NCBI GenBank assembly: GCA_008931825.1
Contig: QXVZ01028480.1
Coordinates: 1 to 24,698 of the forward strand
From: Phallusia fumigata
Lineage: Eukaryota > Chordata > Ascidiacea > Phlebobranchia > Ascidiidae
Direction: 5' to 3'
DNA length: 24,698 nucleotides
Each line of letters starts with the position of its first letter. The first letter of the stretch is position 1. The position numbers were made by a program, and so were the translations under genes. The notes under the pieces are model-generated. The model ran no database searches. It was not told the DNA's origin and worked only from the letters and a program-made list of their open reading frames with translations. This document shows positions 1-11,372 of the stretch, in pieces.

Positions 1-9
1 TATTCTTAC

Positions 10-2598
10 AACATGGCTATGCCCCACTGGGCCGATGCGTTAAAATAGGCAGCAGAGAAAAGGTCCAATCCGATGAGAGCAACCGCAGGGGCAATGGTTA
101 GCGGTCCAATGAAGCGTAGCAGGAATCCGATAGCACCAGTTAAACCAAGCAAAATCTGAAGCACCGAAGCAACTGCGATAGCTCCTTGTACCTTAAAAGT
201 GAAAAACAACTTTCTGCAGAAAAACAACTGACGCGTCCAGTAGTTAAGTGACCAGAAAAAGCGAGTGTCGTGCGCAAAAGGCAGGTTGACAGCAATCTGC
301 TCGATCAAGTAACGAAAGGCGTTTGATCGTTTTTGTCACAACGGTTAGATACAGCCGTTTAGATACGTTGAACATGCTTCGAAAATAATTTTGCATTTAA
401 TGTAGTGCAAGGCTAAAGCGAATTTTTAAACTTTGATTGAAACCTCCTTTCGAAACAAAAACCGAAACATCTTCGTTAAAGCATACTTGTTAGCCATCTA
501 AAAATAGACTTTCGCTCACATGCAAAAAACTAAGACCAGAAACGGCGTAAACCAGATTGAAAGAACCCAGCATTGGTTTGTGCATTCCAATCAACTCATC
601 ACCATTATTTCACACATAACATTCTCACCTCCCTCATTCTTCTCATCCAGACTTCATTTCCATCAATAATGCTCCCATCTGTATCGTTGTACAAAGTCTT
701 CGAGCTGTTTCCAAATCCAGAGGGGAGAGGATCGGGACACTGGTTGTGGGGAAGAGCCAGGATTGCAAGTGTGGGAGGCAGAAAGCTGAAAGTGCCTCCC
801 TGCATAATTGGTAGTCTGCAACGCAAACGAATTGAGCTGAATGAAGTTTGCTTGGTGCAATGCCTAATATGCCTTAAAAGAAACTGTTTCGATGCTACGA
901 CGGCGTAAAGTTAATCGAGGTTTTGATTCGGGTAAACTGTTTTTATGCACACTTTGTTGATATATACAGGTTAGAGCAATCACATTCAAACAGTTTACAT
1001 ATCTAGAACAATGTTTTATATTTAACCGGCCTTGTGATTAAAATTGATCAGTAATTTAAACCAACATTTCACTTAATATCGGTTTTCGGAATAAATGGAT
1101 TTTCGATGGACTGTTGTTGTCATCTTTTTTCCGTTTTACGATGATAATATTATGACTACAGTCATCAGCCACTGACGGTACGAATCAAACTAAAACATTA
1201 ATCATGCTACAAAATAAGCTTTCTGTGGATTATGATCGTTCCTGTGTCCTGTGTTTAAAATTAACAAATATAACAAAACAATTTACAAAAACAGAAATGT
1301 GTTGTTAAAAAAAATGTGTTCGGTGCACAGAAACATCCTGGCCAATCTTTTCGCATTTCGTTTCGCCGTGTTTAAGTAATTGGGCGCAAGAAAGTTACAC
1401 GCTTAAAAACGTAAGATTAGTAGACAAACAACAATAGACAGTTGTGAGGAAACAACAGAATAATACTGCATGTGCAAACGTTCTTAAATCTTTGGTTTAT
1501 GTTGCTCTCTCGTGTTCAATTCTTAACCAGGCATTTTTTTCTTACAGGCCTGCGTACAGTGATATACTTAAAAAACGAAATCTATTTACAAACTAATACC
1601 TCACGCCTAAGGTGGTTTGTAGCAAAGTAATTATGCCAGAATTAAAGAAAAGGCTGCTGATAAGAAAAGCTCTTGCTACGTCACCGTTGTCGTCATCAGC
1701 AATGCACAGACTGGGCGCCAATAGCAAAGGAAGGCCGATAAGAGCTCCGACTGCTATCAAGTAGTGCTACAAAATAAATCAAAACTATTGTCAGTTAAAC
1801 ATGTTATTTATTAGTATGGCCCAAATGCATTGTAATCAACGATCAATTAGCAACTGTACTGTGCAGTAAAAAATTATTTAGAAAAAACATTTTCCCAAAA
1901 CTGTGCCATGTTTTCGAGAACAAAAAGCGTGCAATGTTAGTGAAAGACAAAAACTGCTACATTAAAGGTTTACGGCATTTACGATTGCAACAAATCAAAC
2001 CAAAGTAGATGTCATATGTGAAAGTTAACCGTTGTCCACCAGTGACAAAAACACGGACAACAGTAGATAGATTAGCATCTCAAACGCTGTAACTTGCCCT
2101 GTGGCTTTTTTACTGACGTATCGCGCAGGGCAGAACGGCTTGTGTACCAACAAACTCGTTAACTAACTAATCTATCTCTTGTTGTAATCATTATTTAAAA
2201 TGTGGAAAAATAGCCCTCGGATGCGAAAGTCGGCCACGCAACAACAACAAAATTTGTCGACTGAAGGCCTAAGCTTACCTGCAATCCAAGCACTATACAT
2301 GTGTACCAAGCAGGAGTGTCTTCTACACTGTACAGGAGTTCACTTCCATCTGATTTTTTATCATCAGAGCTGAATACTTGCACTTCAATTTCATTATCGC
2401 CTCCCTGCAAGTGTATTAACTAGGTGTCAACCATCTTTTCGATCAAAAACCGCTGGGCGTTTGTAAAAAAATTGAAAACTAATATCTAATAAAATGAAAG
2501 TATATATTCTACAAATAGTTGTCTTAACCTACAGATTCATAGCCATAGTTTGTTCTGCCTTCATTATCTATCTCCGTTTTTCCGTTTTCTGCTTCCAT
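10..2598 (-). CDS. SLC23A: SLC23 (NAT/NCS2) sodium-ascorbate or nucleobase transporter, 5' part, continues past left edge
   Basis: Coding exons in transcription order: 2598-2533, 2404-2279, 1766-1600, 815-629 and 191-10. All introns are GT-AG and the phases agree (0, 0, 2, 0), giving 242 codons plus two bases before the donor at 9-8. The ATG at 2598 starts a hydrophilic N-terminus. Exon 2 ends in the family's first membrane segment (LLYSVEDTPAWYTC), and the invariant Gln-His pair of that segment is split exactly by intron 2. Later exons carry GIITLLQTTLGVR, RLPIMQGGTFSFL and VQGAIAV, followed by FIGPLTIAPAVALIGL, all closely matching vertebrate SLC23A1/A2. Exon 4 also encodes the extracellular loop. 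SLC23A1/A2 members are plasma-membrane sodium-ascorbate cotransporters and other members carry nucleobases; the substrate cannot be decided because the NAT signature motif lies beyond the window. A hAT MITE sits 163 bp upstream of the ATG. Confidence 0.93.
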
Positions 2599-4038
2599 CT
2601 CGATTGTGAATCTTCTTCAATAGTGTGCCAGCAGTCGAGCGCAAAACTTGTGGCGAGGCTGTAGGGGATTTCCCTACGAACCTTCTTCTGGCAACGGCGT
2701 TCTGGTTGCGCTGAAAAACTTCTGGCACACGAGAATCAATGTTACGATGATTTACTAAACCAGGGCTTCCCAAATTTTTTGGTCTGCGACCACTTTATAT
2801 TTCAAATTTTTTTCTGGGACCCTTAACGTTTGAGGGAAAAAAGCAGTTCAAAACATACCATTTGTTGAAAGAGTACTACTAAAAAGCAACATCAAAAAAT
2901 TATTTATTTTGCGCACTTACAACATGTTAGGAAACATTAAACCAAGCCAAATGCTCATAAAGTCGGCAATTACCTCCATTTGTAGGAAATTGGTCTACTC
3001 GCGACCCACAAAATTCTTTGCCCGACCCTCTGAAGGGTCGCGACCCCTTGTTTGGGAAGCTCTGTACTAAATGACTAGTGATTTCCTTTCTGGCGGTTTG
3101 ACCGTCATATTTTTGATAAAACAAGCATAGGGCCCGTGTTTTTGGTAGGTCTCTATACTCGAGTCACAAGTCATGTTATTCGTCAAACCACGACTCGTCG
3201 CGTATTTTGAACGGCGGCCTAGAGGCAAGTGGAAAGCACTTACGGCTAATTAAATTTTAAAGAAACCGATGAAAAAGAGATAGATCCGTGCAAACGTAAA
3301 GTTGTTCAAGGACTGTTTTTATAACCACCGAAGTTCTTCATTTTGTAAACTAATTCGGGTCGTTTACAGACAGTTTTTGCTAAACATAACTCAAGTCTTC
3401 CGAAAACAACGACTTCAACTGAAATAATTCGAGTTTCTGACAACATGATCGATTTATCCAAACACAAAAATTAAAGATTGCCAAGCCGCAAGCAAATTTT
3501 ACAACGGTTATTTATTTACAAAACTGCTAAGCAATAAACGACTGTGCATTTCCAAACTGCAGAAAGGGGCAAACTACTTTCCAATGGTTTTTAAAGCCCT
3601 GTCGTATTTACAGTTTGGCAGACCGACGATAAGCACACAGGGATTTAAAATTTTACGAAAATACGGAAAATTGTTGAATAATGGGAAAATCATAAATATA
3701 CAAATACAATTGATTAGAGAGTCGTCGTTTTCACTCTACATCAAAAAGGAAACTGCTGCATATATTACCAGCTGCTTAAATCGGCAAGATTATAGCAAGT
3801 TGTAACCAACAAGACATCTATTTACCAATGGTAAATTTGTAAATAAGAATTGGTTTGTATGACTTCCGATCTCTTGCTGAAATTGTCTACACAACTATCG
3901 CATTTACACGATAAACAAAATGGTAAAAAAATACAATTCTTAATTAAAACAGTGCAATAGTTGAAAGAAAATAAACAGTTGAATCCACGATGAGAAAGAC
4001 ACAAAAGTATGGAAAACATTAGTCACGATCAGCGGAAC
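2599..4038. other. Intergenic stretch between transporter 5' end and caspase 3' end
   Basis: Both flanking genes run on the minus strand, so this holds the transporter promoter and 5' UTR at its low-coordinate side and the caspase 3' UTR at its high-coordinate side. A hAT MITE occupies 2761-3064. The hexamer TTTATT at 3511-3516 reads AATAAA on the minus strand and could be a distal caspase polyadenylation signal. The open frames in the rest are AT-rich and match no family I know. Confidence 0.6.
2761..3064. mobile_element. hAT-type MITE, 304 bp, with near-perfect 8-bp target duplication
   Basis: The left end CAGGGCTTCCCAAA is matched in inverted orientation by the right end TTTGGGAAGCTCTG (13 of 14 positions). 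The flanks are tactaaac (2753-2760) and tactaaat (3065-3072), a 7/8 match of the length hAT transposases make. The interior carries GGTCTGCGACC on the left and GGGTCGCGACCCC on the right and has no coding capacity, so the element is non-autonomous. It lies just upstream of the transporter start codon and could influence that promoter (inference). Confidence 0.85.
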
Positions 4039-7000
4039 TTATGAAAAATAAACCTCGGCGGTGAGACGACTAGTAATTGAAGGAATCTGTTTCTTGTTGT
4101 TGGTCTTTGCGTCCGGAGTGTATGAAGCGAACTCGTATGCCACCATGTGGTTAACTCTTGTAAGAATCTGACAAAATAAGTAGGTTTTTTGTAAACCATG
4201 TAATCTGAAATGTCCAAAATTGGAAAAAAATTATATTTTTGTCTCTCTTTTTATTTTACCCACTACGTCACAAACACATGCGTATTTATTGTAATGATAC
4301 GAGACACATATTAGACACATAAGACCGTTGCAAAAAAATACTGTTTGTTTAGGTGTGTAAGCTTACAATTTTCGTGTAAACGAAAGTAAATTTTAAAATA
4401 ATAGGGTATTTTAGCTATATATTTTTGAAAAACCTGTATGAGCTCCAATTTCTTCCCGTATCGCTTCAAACAGTGGCAGAGAAAAAATATAAAAACCGAC
4501 CCGTATTCCGCGTTTCTCCACGAGTAGTAATCTGAACCGAAAAAGTAACTTAAGTCACAAGCAGAATCATTTTATACCAATCGCTTTTCGAACCTACCGG
4601 CTACAGTGGACTGTGCGATCAGAAAATCGGATTCCACTGGTATGATTATGTCTTTATCCTTTTGAGGGCCCAACGGTATTCCATCTGTTGTTATTGCATC
4701 ACTGGCGACTGTATTTGAGTGTACAGCTCCGTTGTCAAGTTGAAGACCTCTGCAAGCCTGTGTATATTTTGGAAACGTTTATGTAAGGTCGCTCTTCGTG
4801 TTATTGCTTTGATCGTAGTTGTTTAATCTTGTACTTATTTGCTGGTTTAACGGTTGTTGTAAGTAGCAATGACAACTATCGCTGTTGCAACGGTTTCTGA
4901 TGCCGCCATTAACGTAGCAGCTGATGGTGTTGCTACCATTGTTGCTTTTGTTGCTACTGTTTGTGCTGTGGTTGCTGTTTAAGTTGGAGCAGCTTCTATT
5001 ATTTTCACGGTTGTCTTATTTGTGTTGCAGTCTTGTTTGCTTTTTAACTGCTGTTATTATGGCTATTTTCGTCTTTCGCAGTACAGTTTGTGTGGACAAA
5101 GCAAAGCTATCGCGTTTTCTGAAAATGTATTGGCCATCTTAAAGTCAACTGACACTGATGTCACAAAGCCATACCAACACAAATCAATCCAAAATTAGGT
5201 TGTTTTTCTCAGTTGTCAAACATTTTGTTTTGAGAAACATTTTTAACACAGAAATACCTGCACAAAGAAAAGCTTTGGTTTTCCTGCTAACGTGGGGCAC
5301 TTGTCAGCTCCAAACTGTCGCGTAATATCCTTCAACAAATATGATTCATCTCTGGCATGTAGCACATCATTCTCGCCACCATGAGTTAGAATAGCACAGG
5401 CAAAATAACCGTACATTGAATGGTCTGCGGCTGCCACTGAAGAATACATGGTCGTAGGAAAGCATTGTTTAAACGCCGCATACGAAACTATCATCTTAAT
5501 AACAATGGCGAGGCCCATCATGATTATTGCTGAACAGAAAATAGTCACACTTCATGTATTTTCAGAAACAAAAGCTTCACAACTACATCTGATCCAATAG
5601 CAAAAACCTTAATTTTGGTAGTTTAACCCCGTGTCAAGACATTCACTGTATCGAGACAATTATTCTTTTGCATGACAACCTTAACGTTTTCTGCATGTTA
5701 CATCAACAACATAGAATAGACTTACAATCGGTGACCAACTGCATAATCTGCTTTTTCGTGTAGTCCATAAAAGTACAGACGTGTTCAAAACCCAAGTGCT
5801 TGGCTGTTTCTTGAAGCCGATACTCGTCCTCTCTAGTTCCCACTCGCGATGGCAAATTCTTGTCATCAAAAGTCTGTGCACATTATGAAAAAAATATTGT
5901 TTTCCAGATAACATTTTGACATTTAACTAAAAAACTAACAATTCTAGTTCCGGCATATTTTATGTGTTTTTTGAAATCAGACATAACATAAATTGAGGAT
6001 TTTAGGCACAACTGTAGACAATGGTTTTGAGTTTTTTGTGTAAAAAAGGTCAAATGGTAACATTAGAAACATTTAAAAACAATTCAGTATAGTTATAGTT
6101 TGCCTGAATGTATTTTATTGTCAGGCTCTAAAACCATACAAACAACAGGTTGATAAAAAGGTTGTTCCGAAATATATATCTCTTTTAACGAACAGCCATT
6201 GACTGATTTTGTGTTGGGGGGGGAGCTTCACTGTTATCATTTGAATCGAGTTTACACAATGTCCGTCGATGTGCAGATGCCTACTATTGGAGGGGCAGAT
6301 TCTGTGAGAACCATGTTTAGTTATATAAGCTGTTTAGAGCAGTTTTGTTGCCAAAAAGTTACTGCGCAACGATTTATATTTCAACAATTTGAATACCGCG
6401 GAGTATTGATTAAAAAAGTTCTCTGAACAAAAGTTACCAAACAACTTGCAGTAAAAATAAACGTTTGCACCGAAAAAATAAATATCTGCAGAAACTTTGT
6501 TAAACTACATTTATTGGTCTCCCTACTATTTGACATAATTGCGCAGACATCGCCCGGTTTAGCAAAAACATATACAGTAACCTCGGAAAATACGGATTCG
6601 GTTAATTCGGATCTTTGCCCATTCCGGATAAAATTGAACGTTTCGGTTAGTCCGGATCAAAGTAGTACTTTTTACACCTAGCAATCCGGATTTTTTACTT
6701 TAAAACGGCAAATTCGTACACCACACTACATTCCAGTTACATTTATTCATAATAATTGCTTATCAGGGGTGTAGTGGCAAATTTCTAAGCTTACTACTTC
6801 TTGCCTTTCCACGATCCTAATGACCCACCATTTACTGTAGTGGATGTAGCGGAGTGGAGCTCCGGCATGCTCTTGCTGCACTATTAGTTAGATGCTTGCT
6901 TCGCTACATTGTACTCCAAACTTACAACATCATTGTAACATCGTATCGGCTGACAAACCGCCATTTTTACCGTGCGTATAATGTAATGGTCAATTGTGAT

Positions 7001-9446
7001 GTTTGTCGCTCTTTGCTTTTGGGGTTATTTAGTGCGTAAGGTTACATCAGTAAATTCGTTTCAATTTCAAGCAATTCTATTATTATTATGTTGGTAAAGT
7101 GTTAATTTTTAAAGTAATTTTTGCGATCAACCACTATTAAGAATATATAGTGGCAGGCTTGAATCAACGTCTTCTGATAAACCGGATCTTTGCCAAGTCC
7201 GGATTAATTTGTCGGCCCAACTGTCCGGACTTTACCGTAGTTCAGCTACTTTCCTCTATTATAACGCGTATTTTGTCACGCTTGACTGAGTTTTGGCAAT
7301 GCGAGGATAAATGGACTTTTGAAAAAACTTGCTTGTTTACAACATGAGCGTTTGGTACATTTAATTGTGGTATCAAAAATTAGCTGCAAACAAAACTATT
7401 TTGCTGCAAACATTTAGCTGCAAACAAAACTATTTGCTGCAAACATTTTCCTACCTNCGCTCTTTGCTTTTGGGGTATTTAGTGCGTAAGGTTACATCAG
7501 TAAATTCGTTTTAATTTCAAGCAATTCTATCATTATTATGTTGGTAAAGTGTGAATTTTTAAAGTAATTTTTGCGATCAACCACTATCAAGAATATATAG
7601 TGGCAGGCTTGAATCAACGTCTTCTGATAAACCGGATCTTTGCCAAGTCCGGATTAATTTGTCGGTCCAACTGTCCGGACTTTACCGTAGTTCCGCTACT
7701 TTCCTCTATTATAACGCGTATTTTGTCACGCTTGACTGAGTTTTGGCAATGCGAGGATACATGAAAAAACTTGCATGTTTACAACATGAGCGTTTAATTG
7801 GTACATTTAATTGCAGCATTAAAAATTCCAAAACTATTTGCTGCAAACATTTTCCTACCTCGTGGTTAAATATAATGAAGCAACCCCGTTCCTGGTATTT
7901 TGATTTGTAAGCGAATTTTTCGTCCTCCGCAGCAAGATCTTCACTTGACGTTGAAACTTTGCTGGTTGTGGGTTGTTTGGAAATGGGTGCTGAGTCGCAG
8001 GCCACAGTGTCCATGTGACGTCGCTCTTTGCTAGAAGTTTCAACAAACGATTCTGTTCGTGTTAGCTTTTAAATCAACATTACCGGGTATTGTAGCCGAA
8101 ACTTGTTGCAAAACCAAAACCTTGGGTCTAATCGTTGTCCAAACGTTTTAAAGCTTTAAGTCAAAGCACAAACGAGGTGCTGTTGTTTAAAGCAGAGGTA
8201 TGCAACCTGCGACCCGCGCAACCGACCAAAGAACAGTAAGGACTTAAAGCGAACGTTTTGCTATGAATTTTACTCTTTCTTTTCAATGTAAACGAAATGA
8301 TCTTTCTCACTATTTTCAAAAAACTAGCGTCATTTGCATGCAATAAAACAATGCAAACTTGTGGTGAATGATTGTGCGGCCCGCGGTTTAATTCGATTGA
8401 TTGTATTTGGCCCTTTAGCAAAAAAGGTAGCGCATTCCTGGTTTAAAGTACTATGATTTAAAGACCAGCATAAAACAGCCAAAAAGTAATATAACGACAA
8501 GTTTCACGCATATGTAGAATCCCATATTCATTACTGGCAAAATTACGCTTGAAATGTTTTACTACGCATACCGCCAGTTTTTTCCCTAAAACAAAGGTAA
8601 AATTTGCTTTTTCAAATAATTGTTAGTAGTTCATTTTACTCAAAGCTTCTGTATCGCCCATAGTGGTGTTCGACATTTATTACTTGTTTACATGAGTAGT
8701 GTTAACTTTGTGACAAACGTTCTTTACCTAATTTTACCAACACTCAATGTTTAAAACAACACAAGAGTACACCTGCAATTGGAAGGTTATATAACTGCGG
8801 ATTTTCCTGTTAGAACACAGTAAAAGAAAAATAATCTATCAAGCAGTAAACAATGGCCTTATAGCGTTGAGTCACCAACCCGAAATAATGGACCAACGTT
8901 TGAACCGCCTGTCCTTCCTGGAACATTTTCGAAACCAACTCTTTGTCGTCGGGGTTGCGCCTGAACAAATCACCGTAGAAAAGTAAAAATTAACACCGAT
9001 TAAAAAAAACATATCAGACGGTAACCTACTGAAAATCCTGCGTGTTCATTTCTCTGTCCATTCGGTAACAGTTCTCAGTAACATCACCTTCAAAACAGGA
9101 ATTATGGCACTTAGAAGATTGCTGTCAACACGACGTATGTGCGTTGGTGGTTGTGAGTAATATTCAATTATGTTCCATACGTCATTGATGCCGTATGGTT
9201 GTTGTGTTTGTACAGTTCATTAAACTGTGTTTAAAACTACCATGCATATGATCATGTGAAATTTAACCACAAAAAACAGCTCCCAAATATATACACCACT
9301 GCTTATTTTTTTGCTCTTTACACATTCTGGCCATTTTATGATATAGGCCCGTACATGACACCATACAGTCTATTTTGAAACCAAACGAACCCAATATCAA
9401 ACAAACACAACTTACCCGCAGATTTTTTACGTTCCAATAAGCTCAT
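4039..9446 (-). CDS. Caspase (cysteine-aspartate protease, C14A), complete nine-exon gene, 351 aa
   Basis: Exons: 9446-9416, 9087-9030, 8960-8880, 8030-7859, 5873-5726, 5436-5258, 4757-4598, 4531-4434 and 4167-4039 (TAA). Every junction is GT-AG and the phases close to 352 codons. Visible core features in order: strand RGCFIIFNHE; SRVGT with the P1-binding Arg; AADHS; catalytic His in ILTHGG; KPKLFFVQ joined to the ACRG pentapeptide with the catalytic Cys; an Asp-containing linker (VASD, TTD) suited to cleavage into p20/p10; IPVESDFL; YYSWRN with the second P1 Arg; and ILTRVNH to the C-terminus. This is the architecture of executioner-type caspases that cut proteins after Asp in apoptosis. 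The N-terminal 90 or so residues resemble neither CARD nor DED. Odd points: the usual GSW-FIQ is GSVFIF, and the segment after the catalytic His is changed. The first two exons rest on phase and splice logic alone; exons 4-9 are firm. Confidence 0.93.
4895..5010. repeat. GTT/GCT-rich low-complexity tract in a caspase intron
   Basis: Imperfect GTTGCT and GTTGTT trinucleotide-like runs lie between the p20 and linker exons of the caspase gene. They generate an artificial Leu-rich open frame on the plus strand and a Thr/Ala-rich one on the minus strand. Nothing suggests translation. Confidence 0.6.
5874..7858. other. Large caspase intron (about 2 kb) with CCGGA-rich repeat and duplicated segment
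   Basis: This intron separates the exon ending at NHE from the exon starting TFDDKN. From roughly 6575 it holds a sequence dense in CGGAT and TCCGGA motifs, with CGGATCTTTGCC occurring at about 6617, 7184 and 7633 in the same orientation. The start CAGTAACCTCGGAAAATACG looks like a pogo/Tc1-type transposon end, but I could not find a convincing inverted partner, so the class is unresolved. The segment 7007-7456 is repeated at 7458-7860 across an N. Confidence 0.5.
7007..7860. repeat. Two alleles in tandem across an N at 7457 (assembly duplication)
   Basis: The segments 7007-7456 and 7458-7860 start alike (CGCTCTTTGCTTTTGGGG) and end alike (TTTGCTGCAAACATTTTCC), with substitutions and indels between. 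The single N sits exactly at the junction. This is what two overlapping contigs from different haplotypes look like when they are abutted instead of merged. The caspase exon beginning at 7859 follows only the second copy, so the coding sequence is unaffected. Confidence 0.85.
8193..8440. mobile_element. hAT-type MITE, 248 bp, with perfect 8-bp target duplication
   Basis: The element is flanked by identical 8-mers gtttaaag at 8185-8192 and 8441-8448. Its ends are CAGAGGTATGCAACCT and, inverted, CAGGAATGCGCTACCT, a partial terminal inverted repeat (11 of 16). Typical hAT interior words CCTGCGACCCGCG and GCGGCCCGCGG are present near the two ends. It has no transposase frame. It lies in the caspase intron between the exons at 8030 and 8880. 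Confidence 0.87.
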
Positions 9447-11290
9447 CGTTGTTATGATTATCAGTTGGTGTTGCAGACTTTTAATGTAAACAATGCCCGA
9501 AACAAAATACCTCGTCTAAATCAGTAAAGTTTAAACCCACATTTAACTGCTGCAGCGCCTACTTTTTTCCTAATTAAACATCTAATAATTAGCACTGACG
9601 TTCTGGACACAATACGACACTTGTGTTTCATAAGGGGTAGTTCATCAAACCCCTACTCTAAGTATATCTAGCCGTGTCACGCTGGACTTATTTTCTCCCA
9701 AGAAAATCCCCTTTGCGTCACACAGACAGCAGCAAGCTACAGCAAGCAGGGACAGTTTCCTGGAGAGAACGGGTCTATTGTTGCGTCATGTCGCACTTAT
9801 ACAGGCCCGTTCGTCGAACGTCGCATTGTTTTGATTGTTCTAGGTGGGCGTAACAACACCGACTTCTTTTGCTTAATACGTTTGTCAAGATACCTCGGGT
9901 TGCATTTTCGTTAAAATGCGTTTAACCTAAAACGGTCCGCTTGGTTGGTGTAGTAGTGGCGGGCTTATACCAACCAAACTTGTAAATGAAAAGTGAAGAC
10001 ACAAACAAATTGGAAATAACCAAATTTGAACAACTACGATACACATATCTTAAATTCCTACAGACACGACTAAAATCGATTTTATTAGTTTAGGTTTCGT
10101 TTTCTATAGTTTGCCAATGATATCAGATTACGGCCAAAACAAATCTGATAATGACCATTTAATCAAAATCAAATCTTTTCATGCTAAAACGTCACGTGAC
10201 AAGTAGCGAGGTACAGTTCAGTTAATTTGGGGCAAAACGGTGAGAAATTAAAAGTTTAAAAGCGGATTAATCTGAACACTTTCAATCTGCACTTGCAATT
10301 TCAACATTACTGTCATCGTGCAGTACCATGCATCAAAGCGCTTCCGAAAATTGACTGTGATGTCACCTGGTGGTGAATCACAGTGCATTGCAACGAAAGG
10401 TAAAGAAAGGTGCAATGCCATGAATCACAATCCTCAATGTTGCTGTTGTTTGTTGCACCACCACGACAGCATAAGTATCAAGATCTGAAGATTTGTGTTT
10501 TCGATCACATATTACCTGGGTTTTTAAGGTTTAGTTTTGCTTTAACAGTACGGGTCCCGCGTCTACAAGTCGACTGTGTCATCTGGAAACTCAGTGAGTT
10601 TTAAATTTTTTTCAAAGACAAAACAAAAAACCGCCTAATTAGTTATCCTGTATAATACAGTGCATCTAAAACCTGTGTTTTTAGCCAATTACTGGTGATA
10701 GTAAGTTTGGAGAAAAAACCAATTTGTCACATAGTTACTTTTCCACATCAACAGTATTCTATCAATCTGCTGTACATAGTTTTGTGTTATGTTTCTCTTT
10801 GTCATTTGATCAGTGTGTTAAGTTGCTCCTCATAGTTTTGCGTACTTCGCGCAGCACATTGAATCAGTATACGTACAACGACAATGCTCGTGAAATTTGA
10901 CTGAGAGAATGTGTTTTATAGTGGCGTTAAATAGTCGTTTAATAGACCCCGATGTAGAACACAACAGGAAACACAAAACAACACAGAAAATGTCCTCTGA
11001 CATAACTTTTTATGTATTTTTTACCATTTATCACTTAATATTAAAAAAGATCTTCAAAATGTAAAATAGGTTTCATACAAGTTTGGATGTAATTAAGGTG
11101 CGGTCAAGTTTTTTGATGTCTAAAACTGTTTGGTCATCCATTTTTTTAATTTTTAGACTAAGTTTCCCTTTTCCACAACCAATCGGGTTTGTAACTTCTG
11201 CCATACTCAACAAAAATCAGCGTTATTTTCAGCTAACAGGTTTAAGCTAATTAGACCCCTGTTTAATTAACCTGTTTTATCAAAATAAAA
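9104..11290 (+). other. Possible small plus-strand gene, low confidence
   Basis: Several pieces look like exons but do not make a complete model. 9104-9152 reads MALRRLLSTRRMCVGG before a GTGAGTAA donor, resembling a mitochondrial targeting peptide, but it lies in caspase intron 1 on the opposite strand. 10324-10399 has a CAG acceptor and encodes KRFRKLTVMSPGGESQC. 10549-10593 is a 45-bp piece between a TTTAACAG acceptor and a GTGAGT donor. 11157-11250 follows a T-rich acceptor and encodes 30 residues ending QRYFQLTGLS and a TAA, 33 bp before AATAAA at 11284. The phases of the last three can be made to agree only by using a weaker donor at 10409. I recognise no family, and the whole could be chance. 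Confidence 0.18.
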
Positions 11291-11372
11291 TAGTTGTCCA
11301 TTCGTTAGGAACTATCTGTATGTATATTTTGATGACACAAAAGTTATGTACAAAATGTAGTTGCTTTAATCG
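9447..11372. other. Intergenic region upstream of caspase and downstream of opsin
   Basis: The part nearest the caspase (about 9600-9990) is less AT-rich than its surroundings and has two copies of TTGCGTCA (9713-9720 and 9781-9788). It is a plausible promoter region for the minus-strand caspase. The remainder holds only weak plus-strand exon candidates and the opsin 3' flank, where ATTAAA on the minus strand at 11262-11267 may serve polyadenylation. Confidence 0.5.

Noticed and set aside
4924..5142. Leu-rich plus-strand open frame that looks like a membrane protein
   Set aside because: It is made by GTT/GCT low-complexity DNA inside a caspase intron, on the opposite strand, with no splice signals or family match.
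5437..5548. N-terminal extension of the caspase His exon by an open frame
   Set aside because: A phase-matched acceptor at 5437 (TATTCTTCAG) gives the right spacing between LGF and DHS; the extension would insert over 30 residues foreign to the family.
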